Below the pieces are notes generated by a model. The model worked only from the letters and a program-made list of their open reading frames with translations, had not been told where the DNA came from and did not search any database. Position numbers and translations under genes: made by a program. This document shows, piece by piece, positions 53,509-64,000 of a stretch of 64,000 nucleotides of DNA (its first letter is position 1; each line of letters begins with the position of its first letter). This DNA comes from Tethya wilhelma (Eukaryota > Porifera > Demospongiae > Tethyida > Tethyidae): contig CAXIPT010000004.1 in the NCBI GenBank assembly GCA_964030475.1, positions 333,068 through 397,067 on the forward strand, in the 5' to 3' direction.

Positions 53509-53837
53509 TGATGCTGTGTGTATGTTTCAATGTTAGTTTAAAATCCACCAACAAATAATGTTATTTCAAGGACCTGTCTCATCCTGATAGCTTTCACTCT
53601 CTCTGCACACATGCATATGTGCTCTAGCATAAATACTGTACTTATCATCTTTCACATTCAAATTGTCTATACACACACACGGTTAGAAAACTAAACTGTT
53701 TTTATAGGTGTCCGAAATTTATTTCGTATGTCTAGTATTAGAATCACTTTGCAAACTTGCTAACTCAAGTTGCAGTGGTGGTCATGTGACTGTCACATGC
53801 ACTTGGAACCAGTCACATGACCAGTAATATTCACCAC

Positions 53838-53989
53838 CATGCCCTGCCAGCAGACTAATAATCATCAGACGTTAGAGACTGTGCCAATGTCCTTTACAAG
53901 GCACTTCTCAGCTCCAAAAGATGTGCTTCAAAGTAGCCATAAGGTCTCACAAATTGGGAGCTGTAATTATTCCAACAGACTAACGTAAG
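53838..53989 (+). other. Possible coding exon with Kozak-like start
   Basis: ACCACCATG opens a frame (PCQQTNNHQTLETVP onward) that reaches CTAAC followed by GTAAGC. It lies between the presumed RASSF noncoding exon and the LIM exon, but lacks the Cys-x-x-Cys of a LIM first half. It may be spurious. Confidence 0.2.
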
Positions 53990-54660
53990 CCATTGCCAAA
54001 GTGAAGGTTTGAGTTGCTTCTTGTTGCAGCTTATTTAGACCAAGCAACACTTCGGAGTATCTGTGTACTTACCTAGCTGAATTATTGGACTAGCTAAAAC
54101 CTTGTGATTTCCCAAAAGGTGATAATTTCTTTTAACTTTCGATCTTTTCCTATAAATTATCAGCCCAGCTGTGTGTGTGTGTGTTATCTCTGCTTGCATC
54201 AACTACCCTGGCCTATAACCTACATAAATCATACGCTATATACAATCTTCCAAGCTACAGGTAGTTCCTCCCTAACATACATATATGCCCTTTCAAAGAT
54301 AGCAATTGACATCACAGCTGTCTTCTATAGCAGAATTAAAAAAAAAAAAACATTTTCTAAATTTGGATACAACTTTAGTTCTGCCATCTATCTACACCAT
54401 AGCTATTAGCAATGTAAGCTCTCTCAACAAGCCATCCTTCCAGGCCTCAGTTTACTCCACTCCAAGCTGCTCTAGGTGTGTTACTATGGCTTAACTGGCC
54501 TCAGCTGTTGGCAAGTTACTTGTAGTTTCCATGGCAACAGTGTACGTGTACATGTGTGTGTACGATAGTGTGGTAGTTTGTGATGATTCGGCTGTTGTTG
54601 GTCTACAAGTTCAAATGCTCCTTTTGAACAAGTATGGTGATATATAGGATGTAGTCATGG

Positions 54661-54661
<1 letters not shown>

Positions 54662-54745
<84 letters not shown>

Positions 54746-54769
54746 NAGAGTTCAAGCTCCTATTTTATG

Positions 54770-54801
<32 letters not shown>
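54662..54801. repeat. (GT)n / (AC)n tracts around a contig join
   Basis: A long GT run ends at the N at 54746, and an AC run follows within 30 bp. Missing sequence here could include the first LIM-domain exon of the RASSF gene. Confidence 0.85.
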
Positions 54802-54805
<4 letters not shown>

Positions 54806-55134
54806 CCAGTAGCTTGCTAAAATGCAAACATTTGTATCTCAAAAGTAAACACACACAATAATTCCCCTGCTCTAAGTGACCTAATTTGTTCATCTTGTTA
54901 GCAAATACTCACCAAGCTCTTCAGAAGACAACAAATAGGATAAACATGCTTGTACTTGTTACAACAACAGACTCTACATCTTGCAATGAGAGCTGTCTGT
55001 TTGGTTCTCTGTTTCTATCAAAATAGTCGTTTTGATGTCCCTGTTTCAATGTATCGTCTAGACGTAGCTAATTCAATTTCATACCCCTATGTTTAACACA
55101 CACTCACATACTTACACACACTCACATGCACTTA

Positions 55135-55193
<59 letters not shown>

Positions 55194-55255
55194 TTACACC
55201 GTCATGTCTTCATACCCTCACACCCTCACACCCTCACACTCTCACACCCTCACAG

Positions 55256-55446
55256 CCGAGCGTAAGGTGATCCTAGGCAAAGACTGGCACTCTCACTGTC
55301 TGAGATGTGATAATTGTGACAAACCACTAACACCTGGTCAACATTCTGCGGTAAGTTTACAAGTGGAATGTAACAGCAATACTGTGTGTATCTGTAGGTG
55401 TACATGTACAGCTACTGTAAATGTGAGCAAAAAGGTCTTTAAGATT

Positions 55447-55502
<56 letters not shown>

Positions 55503-56442
55503 CCTCCAGCACTTGGATCGTCCCTACTGCAATGCCTGCTATCAGTCCATGTTCGGTACCCCTGGCTTCAGACAAGGTCATATTGAGCCTCGGAGAGTCG
55601 TTGTCAAGGGAGAAGGGGACATGTCCGCTGGGAAGAAGTGAGTGCTCCTTAGTCGCTGGGAAACTCCCGTATAGCGGGAAAGTTTTACAGTGTCTAACTA
55701 TCACGGATGTCTCACGGATGTCTCTTGTCAAAGATTTTGTTTTTAAATTTAGCGCATGAGCTGTGCAATGCCCATACATGTACTGTATACGGAGAATTTT
55801 GCAGATAAAAACTTCACTGTTAGATCATGATTTGCAAAAACAGCGAAGGTATCTGCAAATCTTTCCTATTATATGCATGGTATCTATACTAGAACAGAAA
55901 TTAAGAATTCAAATGAATCTTGGAGGCTTTCTCTGGTTGATTAGAAACCTTCTTCTCCCAGTAACTAAAATAGAATTAGGAGTTTGAATGAATTCTGGAA
56001 GTCTCTCTGTGTACTTGGCTGATTAGAAACCTTTCTCCAGCTTTTCAAAGATTTTAAATTGCTCTGAAGTAGTAAACCACTAGCCCATCTGTATCTTGTT
56101 TCAAGGAAAATGATAGGAACCATTTGATTATCATGTTAAGTTAGGAACAAATCGTGAAAATGTTTTCCAGCTATTCTTTCTTTTGAAGTGCTGCTGTTTA
56201 TAGTAGCCATTCCATGTTTTGTTTCCGCCCACCCAGACAAGAGGTGGTGTCCAAGATAAGAGAGTACAACCTCTACAAGGAGAGCCCCATGGACAAGATT
56301 AAGAGTAGAGAGGTGGGCATTATTTAGAATACATTGACATTTGAATGTGACGACCCCTTACCAACTTAAAATAAAGTAGTAAGTATAATGAAAACAGCTG
56401 CCATAGTTTTTTGGCATTTAAGTTTGGTGATTTTAAATATTG

Positions 56443-56534
<92 letters not shown>

Positions 56535-57445
56535 ACAGATCAATGGCTACATCCATTACGAAGGTGTTCTCAAAGTATACTGGGGTCTTAAGAAACCCAT
56601 CACATTAGCACCCGGGGTCCTTTATTCCAAGAACAGAGCCTCCCGGGCCTCTATACTGGATTTTGTGGGCGGTGTTGACGACATGGCCTATCTCATGATG
56701 CTAGATGAAGCAGCCAAGAAGAGGAGAACGATCTACTCCTCTTCTGGGATGAAGATCATGGAGAATGCCTGGGACAGCAAAGGTATTGTGTCCTGGGGGG
56801 TGTGAGTGAGTGAGCTCAAATGTCTACCTGGGATAGCAAAGGTAGTGTGTCCTGGGGTGTGAGTGAGTGAGCTCAAATGTTTCTCTTGGCTGCTGCTAGA
56901 ACTTACTACTGCTGAACTATTTGTGGGAAAACTTTTCTGTGAAATCTGTAAACATTAATTTTCTCAATTCTTTATTGTTTTTTTCTTCTTTCTTCTTATT
57001 CTTAATTTTCTCCTTTTAAAGCTTCACATAATGTAATATAAATGGCAAATTACTGTAAGATATCGTATAAATAGATTAAGATATCTTTTTACAAGGTTTT
57101 CATCCGGTTACAAGTCTCGTGCCAATTACCCCACAACTCTGCAATTATTTCCCAAATTGCACTTCAATTTATTTGATTACTTATATACTTATTTAAGTAC
57201 TTTTTATTGCCACATTTTTGTAGCATAATCACATGATGTGTGTGTGCTTTTACACAAGATGATTGTTAATGTTTTTTTTTCCTCTTCTTTCACTCCTTTC
57301 AGAGCGTATGCCTGTCCCAGCGGAAGAAGATGTAGACATGTTGAGTATGAGTCTGCCTGCGAATTTGGAAGGTTCCACTAGTTTACCAGGCACACTGGAG
57401 AGAAGACAGTGAGAGGATCTTTTTTTTGTCTCTTGATGTCTGTTG

Positions 57446-57508
<63 letters not shown>

Positions 57509-60036
57509 AGTAAGGACAATGGCAACAGGAGGAAGATATCCACAGACTCCACTGCCAGTGATGGTATAGGAAGTGATGACATGGATGGCAACGTATCAGG
57601 GAAACCTTTGAAAAGAGGGACAAGGTGGGCATTAATTAGAATCACCGTGTGTGTGTGTGTCTGAAGCAGTGTGTACTTTATCTGTGATTGTGATGATCTC
57701 TTGTCTCCCAGTGTTGACTCAAATTCCTTCAACTCTCGGTCTCCCATTAGAAAGAGATCGGCCTCCTTCAAGAGAATATCAAGAGCCAAGAAAAATGAGG
57801 AAAAGAAAGAGTTAAAGGTAAAATAACGAGCTATTACTACAGTGATTGAAACAATGGCGGGAAATTTGAATTGTATACGTATGTGTATTCATAAGGCTAT
57901 CCTGTATTGAAAAAGACAAAATAACCCATTCCTATGTGTGTGTGTTGCTAAGATGTATGTTTGGATGTGGTTTGTATTTCAACGTGTAAACATCACGTGT
58001 GTCTATGTGTATGTGTAGTTATGCCATCTTAAAACTTGACTAGCTTGTACAGCTATGTGTCTTTACTGCTTGTTCAAAGTGCTAAATTGTTTGCTTGGCA
58101 TTTTTGCTAAATCTCTCTCAATGTACTTTGACCTCTGAGTTGTTTAACCTCTTCGTCACTAGATTAAAAAACACTCCCCGCCTCCTCGAGTTATTAGGGA
58201 CCCATTTCCCCGTGTGGTGAAGGTAAGAGAGAGAGAGAGAGCTTGTAAGAAGACCTGGTCAAGAAATGGTCTTATGGTTCTGTGTGTGTGTGCAATGGCA
58301 TGGCTCAAACTGAATGAAAGATAATAGATGACTGCTTGCATTGCTTGCTTGTCTGCTTGTCTGCTTGTCTGCTTGCTTGTTTATACTTTTGAAACAAAGC
58401 TACTCAAGAGTCTTTCACAAGATTAGTTTGAAGCTGCTTTTAATCTGTGAAAAGGTTTTATCTTTCTATTTATCTCAATCTCACGAACATCCACACACAC
58501 ACCCACCCACCCTCGTTGCTGTTCCCCATCCAGCGTCACCAGTTCACCCCTCCCTACGGCACCCCCACTAACATCAGGGTCACCAGTGGAGTGAGCACCA
58601 AGGATGTCATCATCATGTTGCTGGCAAAGTTCAAAGTACGTAACCAATCATTACCTGGTCCTATATAGCTAGGCTATTATGAATTATAGATGTTTGAAGT
58701 ATATCAATGTAACAGTATTATGACTCAAGTGCTTGCTTGTGTTTTAGTACTTATAATTTTAACTTTTTTTGTTTTTAGCATAGAAACCACTTGCAATTAG
58801 CCTCCTTCCTAGGCCTTCTACCCCTGTGATAAATTTTAAAATTAAACGCAAGGGTACTGTATATAAGTTAAAAATTAAACTGCACGGGATAGGCCTGGGT
58901 ACGAGGCTAACTTGCAATGTTATGTATCTTAAGTTTATGGAATAATATATACATGCAGTGTATCTTGTATTTGAAATATGTTACTATATGCATTCATTAT
59001 TCCTGCCTGCCCTATCCACCTCCAGGTAGAAGACGACCCCAGTGGGTTCGGTCTGTGTGTCGTCTATGACAACGGTTTCCAGGAGCCTTGTAAAGAAGAC
59101 GACTATCCTCTCCAGCTGAGGTGAGGCTCTCTCTACAGATAACACCATTTATTGTTGTTATTTGGGTCTTGCTTGGCTAGCTGCCTCGTGATGGCCTGCC
59201 ATGCTTCATCAAACGTGTTTGCATGATCTCTCTCTCTCAACGCAGGGGTCTGTTAGTGTTTGGTTGACTTGTCTTGTTTATTGTTGTTGTCGTTGTTTTG
59301 TCGTAGGTTAAAGTTAGGTCCGAGTGAAGAGATTGCCAAGATCTTTGTGATGGAGAGTTCAGAATGCAAGGATATTCAAATATCATCTGAGGTAAGTCAC
59401 TTTCAAGGGGTACAGTAGCTGCACACACAAAGACACAAACATACACCCTCACACCCTCACACCCTCACTCACACACACACTCACACACTCACACACTCAC
59501 ACACACACAGGTAGCTGAGTGGATCAAATTCTCGGTAAGAGAGTTGGAAGTCTTTTCTAAAAAGTTTGAAGAAGAAGAAGAAAAGGAGCAAGGAAAGATA
59601 AAGAAAAGGTTTGTAGAGGAGGAAGAGTTTTAGGCATGATTTTATATTTGGCACAATTTCTAAAATTATTTTCACTTGAAACCACAATATTATGTGGTAG
59701 TTAAACCCAATTGCTCGACCATGTTTTGTGTCAGATATTCAAATCGTGTGTGTGTGTGTGTGACAGCCTCATATGATTAACCCTACATGTAAGTCTAAGA
59801 TAGTAGCATGTTCCGGCACCCTTGTACAAATGAATGGGAAGTCTGTTGTTTCCATATAATGCCCACCACAGTGCTGACTAACTGAGCATATTTTTTACAT
59901 CTTTCCAGGTTTATGTAGACTTAAGTTTTTATTTTTTTTCTCCCTTTATTATAGATTCTCACGTTGGAAAGAAGCCGTATCGGTGCAGCTAGAAGCCATA
60001 AAACAGGGTGGAGGCTATCATGAAACCGATATTTAA
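55256..60036 (+). CDS. RASSF: LIM-RA-SARAH Ras-association protein (RASSF), N-terminus missing
   Basis: Thirteen in-phase exons: 55256-55350, 55510-55637, 56237-56312, 56539-56782, 57303-57408, 57511-57624, 57712-57817, 58163-58222, 58534-58635, 59026-59120, 59307-59391, 59511-59608 and 59955-60036; about 462 residues. The first two carry most of a LIM domain (WHSHCLRCDNCDKPL, then PYCNACYQSMFG). The first Cys-x-x-Cys is missing, so at least one upstream exon is absent. A middle region with Ser/Lys-rich linkers follows. Then come an RA domain (NIRVTSGVSTKDVIIMLLAK ... FGLCVVYDNG ... EIAKIFVMES) and a C-terminal SARAH-like coiled coil (WIKFSVRELEVFSKKFEEEE). A LIM-RA-SARAH order is known for Drosophila Rassf. 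RASSF proteins bind Ras-type GTPases and Hippo/MST kinases through SARAH. Many acceptors follow CT runs. Confidence 0.85.
58797..58910. mobile_element. Foldback element with 7-bp target duplication
   Basis: The ends TTAGCCTCCTTCCTAGGCC and GGCCTGGGTACGAGGCTAA form an imperfect inverted repeat (15 of 19 paired). Exact CTTGCAA copies flank it (58790-58796 and 58911-58917). The termini match the 67-bp foldback at 26264-26330, so both belong to one family. It lies in a RASSF intron. Confidence 0.75.
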
Positions 60037-60149
60037 AGTTTGAAAATAATTTTTTTTGTTTTGTTTTTTTGCCCAGCCAGACGAGAGCACAACTAACACA
60101 AGTATTAATAATTATTTAAACTGTTAACCACCGACTTTAACTGCACTTC

Positions 60150-60184
60150 TGTTTGCTCTCTCTCTCTCTCTCTCTTTTTTTTTT

Positions 60185-60235
<51 letters not shown>
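60150..60235. repeat. (CT)n microsatellite in the RASSF 3' flank
   Basis: Two CT runs are separated by a T-rich piece, just after the RASSF stop. No gene from here to 60750. Confidence 0.85.
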
Positions 60236-60239
<4 letters not shown>

Positions 60240-60750
60240 GAACCAACTGCACATTATTTTCTCACTGCTTTCATTCTTACTAATTTTAATATTATTACTA
60301 AGTAACGTTAAACGTACTGTTATTCTTTTAAGTTTGTACGATGTGAATTTCCTTTTCAGTTTTAACATACAGTGTGTTTGTAAGTGTGAAAATAATTTAT
60401 GTCAAAGTTTAAGACGTTAACGCTTTGTTTCTGTTTCTGCACATGTGCATCTACGTATCTTATTAAATCAAAGAATGTACACTTTAATACTTTATTCTAG
60501 TTTTTAACTTTTATGTTCGTTTGTCTATTCACTGTCCATGCATGTGTGTGACTATTAAATGTAATTATTAAATTTTACTTATTAACTTCAATGACAAGTA
60601 CATATATGCATAATAATAATTATTATTATATGCCTGATAATTATGATCATACAATGTCATACGATGTGCACAAAACTAATGGCTTATTTCAACACTCAAT
60701 TGATGGAAAAATTCCGAAAATACATATAAATTAATTGTTCGAGTTAACTC

Positions 60751-61444
60751 TTATAGTGCAGCAAAGATGCTTAGGACTGCAGCCAGTAGAGTGGAAACCA
60801 TGACGACCATCGGCATGGCAACTGTACGACTGTCTCCAGATCCAAACCCTCCACAAAGGTTCTCTAGCTCATCCAACAGTCTGAGAGAGGTCTCGATGTT
60901 GCAACTAGCAAGAGCAGCCATAAAGTCTTGGGCACAGTCCAGAGTGCAAAATTCCTCAGGATCAGTTAGCTTGGATTTATTCCACATTCAGTTCCAGTGT
61001 GCGTATATATGAATATATGTATATATAACATGACCAGTTCACGATTGAATAAAAGTGTATATGTGTGCAAATAATACAATAATTATTTATCTTGTAATAA
61101 TTTTTAGTAAAACAACAATTTTCATATGCCTCCAATTAACTAAACCTTAAAGTGCAAAAGGAAGTTTATATTACCGTTTGTAAATAATTTTATACTGCAT
61201 GTTCATTAACACAATAATGTACGCAAAATATCACACATGCAGTTGTTTTCTGCATCTCACAATCAGACAAATTACTTACAATGTTTTCAATAGCGTTCCC
61301 ACACGCCTCTAGTGCTTGCTCCTCAGCTTCACTGAGACAGAAACCAACGATCGTAGAAAACTGTCCACTGACTCCTCCTGGTAGGAGCATGGCACACAGG
61401 ATTGACACGCTCAAAACAGCTGGAAGGTTTCTAAGAAGATTCAT
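60751..61444 (-). CDS. Small secreted, probably GPI-anchored cysteine-rich protein
   Basis: Two exons, 61280-61444 and 60751-60969, join in phase 0 to 127 residues. The N-terminus (NLLRNLPAVLSVSILCAMLL) is a good signal peptide with likely cleavage after GGVSG. The mature part has six cysteines spaced through helices (FCLSEAEEQALEACGNAIEN; FCTLDCAQDFMAALASC; LENLCGG). A small-residue GFGSGDS site is followed by a C-terminal hydrophobic tail (VVMVSTLLAAVLSIFAAL), the arrangement expected for GPI attachment. The acceptor of exon 2 (AATCCAAG) is weak, so the junction could differ. I do not recognise the family; an extracellular surface role is inferred from the architecture only. Confidence 0.6.
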
Positions 61445-61670
61445 TGTGTCAGAATTGATACTGTTGCAATTGAATCAATGAGTCTTGATTCTTTCGGCTA
61501 ACTTCTTTCCTCTAGAGGTTTCTTTGGCTTAATGAACTATTGCTGACTCTGGCTGTGAATTTGAATGGACTGCTATATCCTCCACAGTTATTTCTGATAG
61601 GTAGATCATGACTGTATTATATAACCACTGACTAGTAAGATCAAATTTCTGAGTTCTACTGTAACAACAA

Positions 61671-61750
61671 TGCGCATGCATCCCTCATGCGCGCGATATA
61701 CATGCATTGCGCATGTCTCTGACGTCAGCTCAGATTTTGCGCGCGGGTTA
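61671..61750. promoter_or_regulatory. NRF-1-like and CRE-like promoter motifs
   Basis: TGCGCATGC-type sites occur at about 61671 and 61710, with GCGCGC between them. TGACGTCA occurs near 61720-61728. They lie 60-120 bp upstream of the ATG at 61790 and about 250 bp from the divergent GPI-protein start. Confidence 0.45.
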
Positions 61751-61789
61751 TGACGACATTCACGTGATCATTAACATTGACATTATTTT

Positions 61790-61863
61790 ATGGCGCTGAA
61801 CAATCTTTCAGCAAGCCTAAAGGTCTCCTGGACGACTCCAGAACCAACTACTGTCTTTATAAG
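61790..61863 (+). CDS. Candidate first coding exon of a plus-strand gene
   Basis: The ATG at 61790 opens a 74-bp frame (ALNNLSASLKVSWTTPEPTT ...) ending in ATAAG followed by GTGAGT. Promoter-type motifs precede it. No continuation is found in the remaining 2.1 kb, where a WAP gene occupies the other strand, so the next exon would lie beyond the window or the call is wrong. Confidence 0.35.
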
Positions 61864-62287
61864 GTGAGTACACTAAACCACACTATGGTTAATAGCCTAT
61901 AAGCCATAAGGTTCCTTTGCGTGCACCGAATCTCTAAAATTGTACTAGACTACCGTGTACAAGTTCAACACACACATCTACAGAGTTCAACTAGTCAGTT
62001 ACTTTGCTTTATTCACGATTGTTAACCTGTATGCATGGAAGGAATATATGATGTCACATGTTACTTACTCATGCCGTGGGGCTATATATAATCATGTATG
62101 CACACCACAAAAGTGCTATGACTACACATGACACTCAAGTTCCATGACTAGCCTGGTTTAGTACATTTGGTCCCTTTTTTGTTCTCCCCCATACACCTCA
62201 CTCAGTGAACTATGAGTTAGGTATGAATTTTGTGCCTAAGCTTGCATGAGAGAGCATATCCTGGTACCAAGAGAGTATGGTATGTAC

Positions 62288-62473
62288 CTTTCCTTGCAAT
62301 TGGGTAGGGAGTGCACCTCCCCTGACCACAGTCAGCTTCACAGCACCTGGCGTTGTAGCAGTGTCCGCTGTTAGCACAAGAAAAGCCGACAGACTTACAG
62401 GATGGGACATCATATTCTGGTCCACACTTGTCTGGCAGGTTCCTCTGAACGTAAGCTGTATATATGATTGTTT

Positions 62474-62518
<45 letters not shown>

Positions 62519-63811
62519 TCAATGTCATTATGATAGGTATATAGCTCTGCCATAGTACTTGTATAAACAATAATGTGCACGTTAGGACAATACATTTTGC
62601 TGGTTTGTTTTGCAAGCTAGGCACATAACCACATTATTAATATTTTTATATACATGTACAGAAAGGTTGCTTTTAAGGGCATGTGCATGTACCTGCTGTA
62701 TATGGCATCTTTTTAGTGGCTTCAGCTGATCCCTTTATAGTCATTTCACGAACTAGTTCACCAGCCAATGCTGGGACCCAGGCACAGACGTTAGCTCCAC
62801 AAAACGCCGGGCAACATATGCTCCTAGGGGGAGAACAGTCTGTGTCACTGTTACAGACCGTCGCACGTCCACATTGTGGTGGGAACTTAGGGCACCTTCC
62901 TTGAACACTTCCTGTTGTATTAAAAAAATTGTATTAATCCCACTGCACCAGCTGTTTTAATGAGATTCTATAAGAATTGTAAAATTGCTTAAAATTAATA
63001 CAGTTCTATTTTGATAAACTTACTTAGGAGCACTTGTACACAAATGTACTGACAACTCCACATGTCTATCATGCATTAGATTGTTTTTGAACATTCTACA
63101 TATCATACAATTGAGTATTAGTATGCACTCTTGTGCATGCATACCCATTAAATTCTCTTTCTCATTTCTCATTTCCTGTTTCTTCTTCATCTCCTTGTTA
63201 ATCTTAGCTTCTGTGTACCAGTGGATGCACGTGTACAAAACATGGTATCACCCGCAGAACAGACAACTCTATTAGCTATAGCTAGAAGCTAGGTTCAATT
63301 TGTTTGTAAACCATTTATTAATAACCTACCTTTACCCATAGGATTATCTCTCTCATATTTTATCACTTTGTGTGGCTTAAACTTAGTTTCAATCTTGGCT
63401 TTATCGACAGTAGAGAGTGGCTTGCATACTCCAACACCCAGTTCACAGTTGGCTGCAATGCAGCATCGTCCCGACTCACGACAATCAGAGTGATCCCTGC
63501 ACCTGATCCCCGGGCCGGTGTTGCATGACAATGAGTTGATGGGAGCACTGGCATCAAAACCACAGAAAATTCTACAGTATTATTATGATTGAGAGCAATA
63601 ATATTAATTTTTTCTAATCACTCTAGGCCCCAGTCGACCTGAGTGCAAACACCATACTTGCACCATCCTTCACAGCACTTTTCCCCTGATGGTGTGTCAC
63701 ATTGAAGAGTGTGTATACAAAATCGACTCTGAAATGAGCACTTTATGTATTGCGGATCAGGACAGCTGCCTCTTTGAACCTTCACTTCAGGACCAAGATC
63801 ACCATCGGGTT
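62288..63811 (-). CDS. Multi-domain WAP-like (four-disulfide-core) protein, partial
   Basis: Four exons in coding order: 63639-63811, about 63330-63571, 62693-62911 and 62288-62455, each with one cysteine-rich module. The third is a textbook WAP core: CPKFPPQCGRATVCNSD, then DCSPPRSICCPAFCGANVC, with eight cysteines in the C-x6-C-x5-C-x5-C-x6-CC-x3-C-x3-C pattern. The others (CNTGPGIRCRDHSDC ... RCCIAANC; CPDPQYIKC ... KCCEGWCKYGVC; KCGPEYDVPSC ... RCCEADCGQGRC) are variants. The last two exons enter and leave in phase 1, while the acceptor of the 63330-63571 exon is uncertain. The first exon with the signal peptide and the last exon are not found. WAP proteins are usually secreted protease inhibitors or antimicrobials; the role here is unknown. 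Confidence 0.75.
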
Positions 63812-63939
63812 CTACAAGTGCACTCACACGCATAATTATATAGAATGGTAAGACATAATATATGACATTAATTTTATGCAATAATGCAAATGTTTTATGA
63901 TTAAATAACAAATATAGTAAAAATTTTATAAAATTAACA

Positions 63940-64000
63940 GTGTAGGCAGTGCTGTAAAAAGCAATAAAACAAACCATGCAAGTCTCTTGAATTTTGGCAC
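63940..64000. mobile_element. Partial copy of the 389-bp inverted-repeat element
   Basis: The window end (CAGTGTAGG, GCAGTGCTGTAAAAAG, CATG ... TCT ... GGCAC) matches the left arm of the element at 47782-48170 with a small deletion. It is truncated by the window edge. Confidence 0.6.

Noticed and set aside
57250..57789. 179-codon minus-strand frame
   Set aside because: Antisense of RASSF exons and a (CT)n tract; it reads through Arg-Glu repeats.

Overview
Eukaryotic, intron-rich animal DNA, most likely from a sponge (probably a demosponge). Coding genes have GT-AG introns and single-copy animal proteins are present (calcineurin A, a LIM-containing RASSF, a C2orf81 homologue, mitochondrial ribosomal protein S18). 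The window also holds tandem kelch/coiled-coil/TKL-kinase genes of a type I associate with sponge gene expansions. Dinucleotide microsatellites are very abundant. The species assignment is inference; no rRNA, tRNA, CRISPR array or prokaryotic operon was recognised.

Layout. (1) 1-1867: first two exons of a membrane-protein gene, cut off by a contig join. (2) 1869-19310: an accessory stretch of broken, inverted and repeated exon fragments (tyrosine-recombinase-like relics, ankyrin pieces, TKL-kinase pieces, coiled-coil exons, MITE-like foldbacks). (3) 19674-20635: a glycine-N-acyltransferase-like GNAT gene with a frameshift. (4) 21347-24349 (minus): a complete 8-exon C2orf81 homologue, divergently paired with (5) the calcineurin A catalytic subunit gene, 24732-42097, whose eleven exon types can be assembled into 521 codons. 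Several of its exons occur twice, and a separate kinase exon (38035-39000) lies inside it. (6) 42281-45529 and 46529-50842: two complete tandem genes encoding six-kelch propeller + coiled coil + TKL-like kinase. A third 5'-truncated copy lies at 26133-27768, and a decayed calcineurin 3' fragment precedes the second gene. (7) 51162-52336 (minus): MRPS18A-like gene, divergent from (8) a LIM-RA-SARAH RASSF gene (coding exons 55256-60036). (9) 60751-61444 (minus): a small secreted, probably GPI-anchored cysteine-rich protein. (10) 62288-63811 (minus): part of a multi-WAP-domain gene.

Assembly quality matters. Ten isolated single N bases (1868, 11292, 16601, 18670, 26044, 27796, 29396, 33877, 34152, 54746) and one 740-N gap (40234-40973) mark contig joins. 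At several of them the flanking contigs carry the same sequence (23824-26043 = 29397-31683 apart from a microsatellite; 16117-16600 = 18671-19154), so part of the apparent duplication is an assembly artefact. Other duplications show real divergence, notably the calcineurin introns and the kelch-kinase paralogues, and look biological.

Functional themes: Ca2+/calmodulin-dependent phosphatase signalling, Hippo-type RASSF scaffolding, lineage-expanded kelch-kinases and secreted cysteine-rich proteins. An NRF-1-like palindrome lies 60-150 bp upstream of most intact gene starts.
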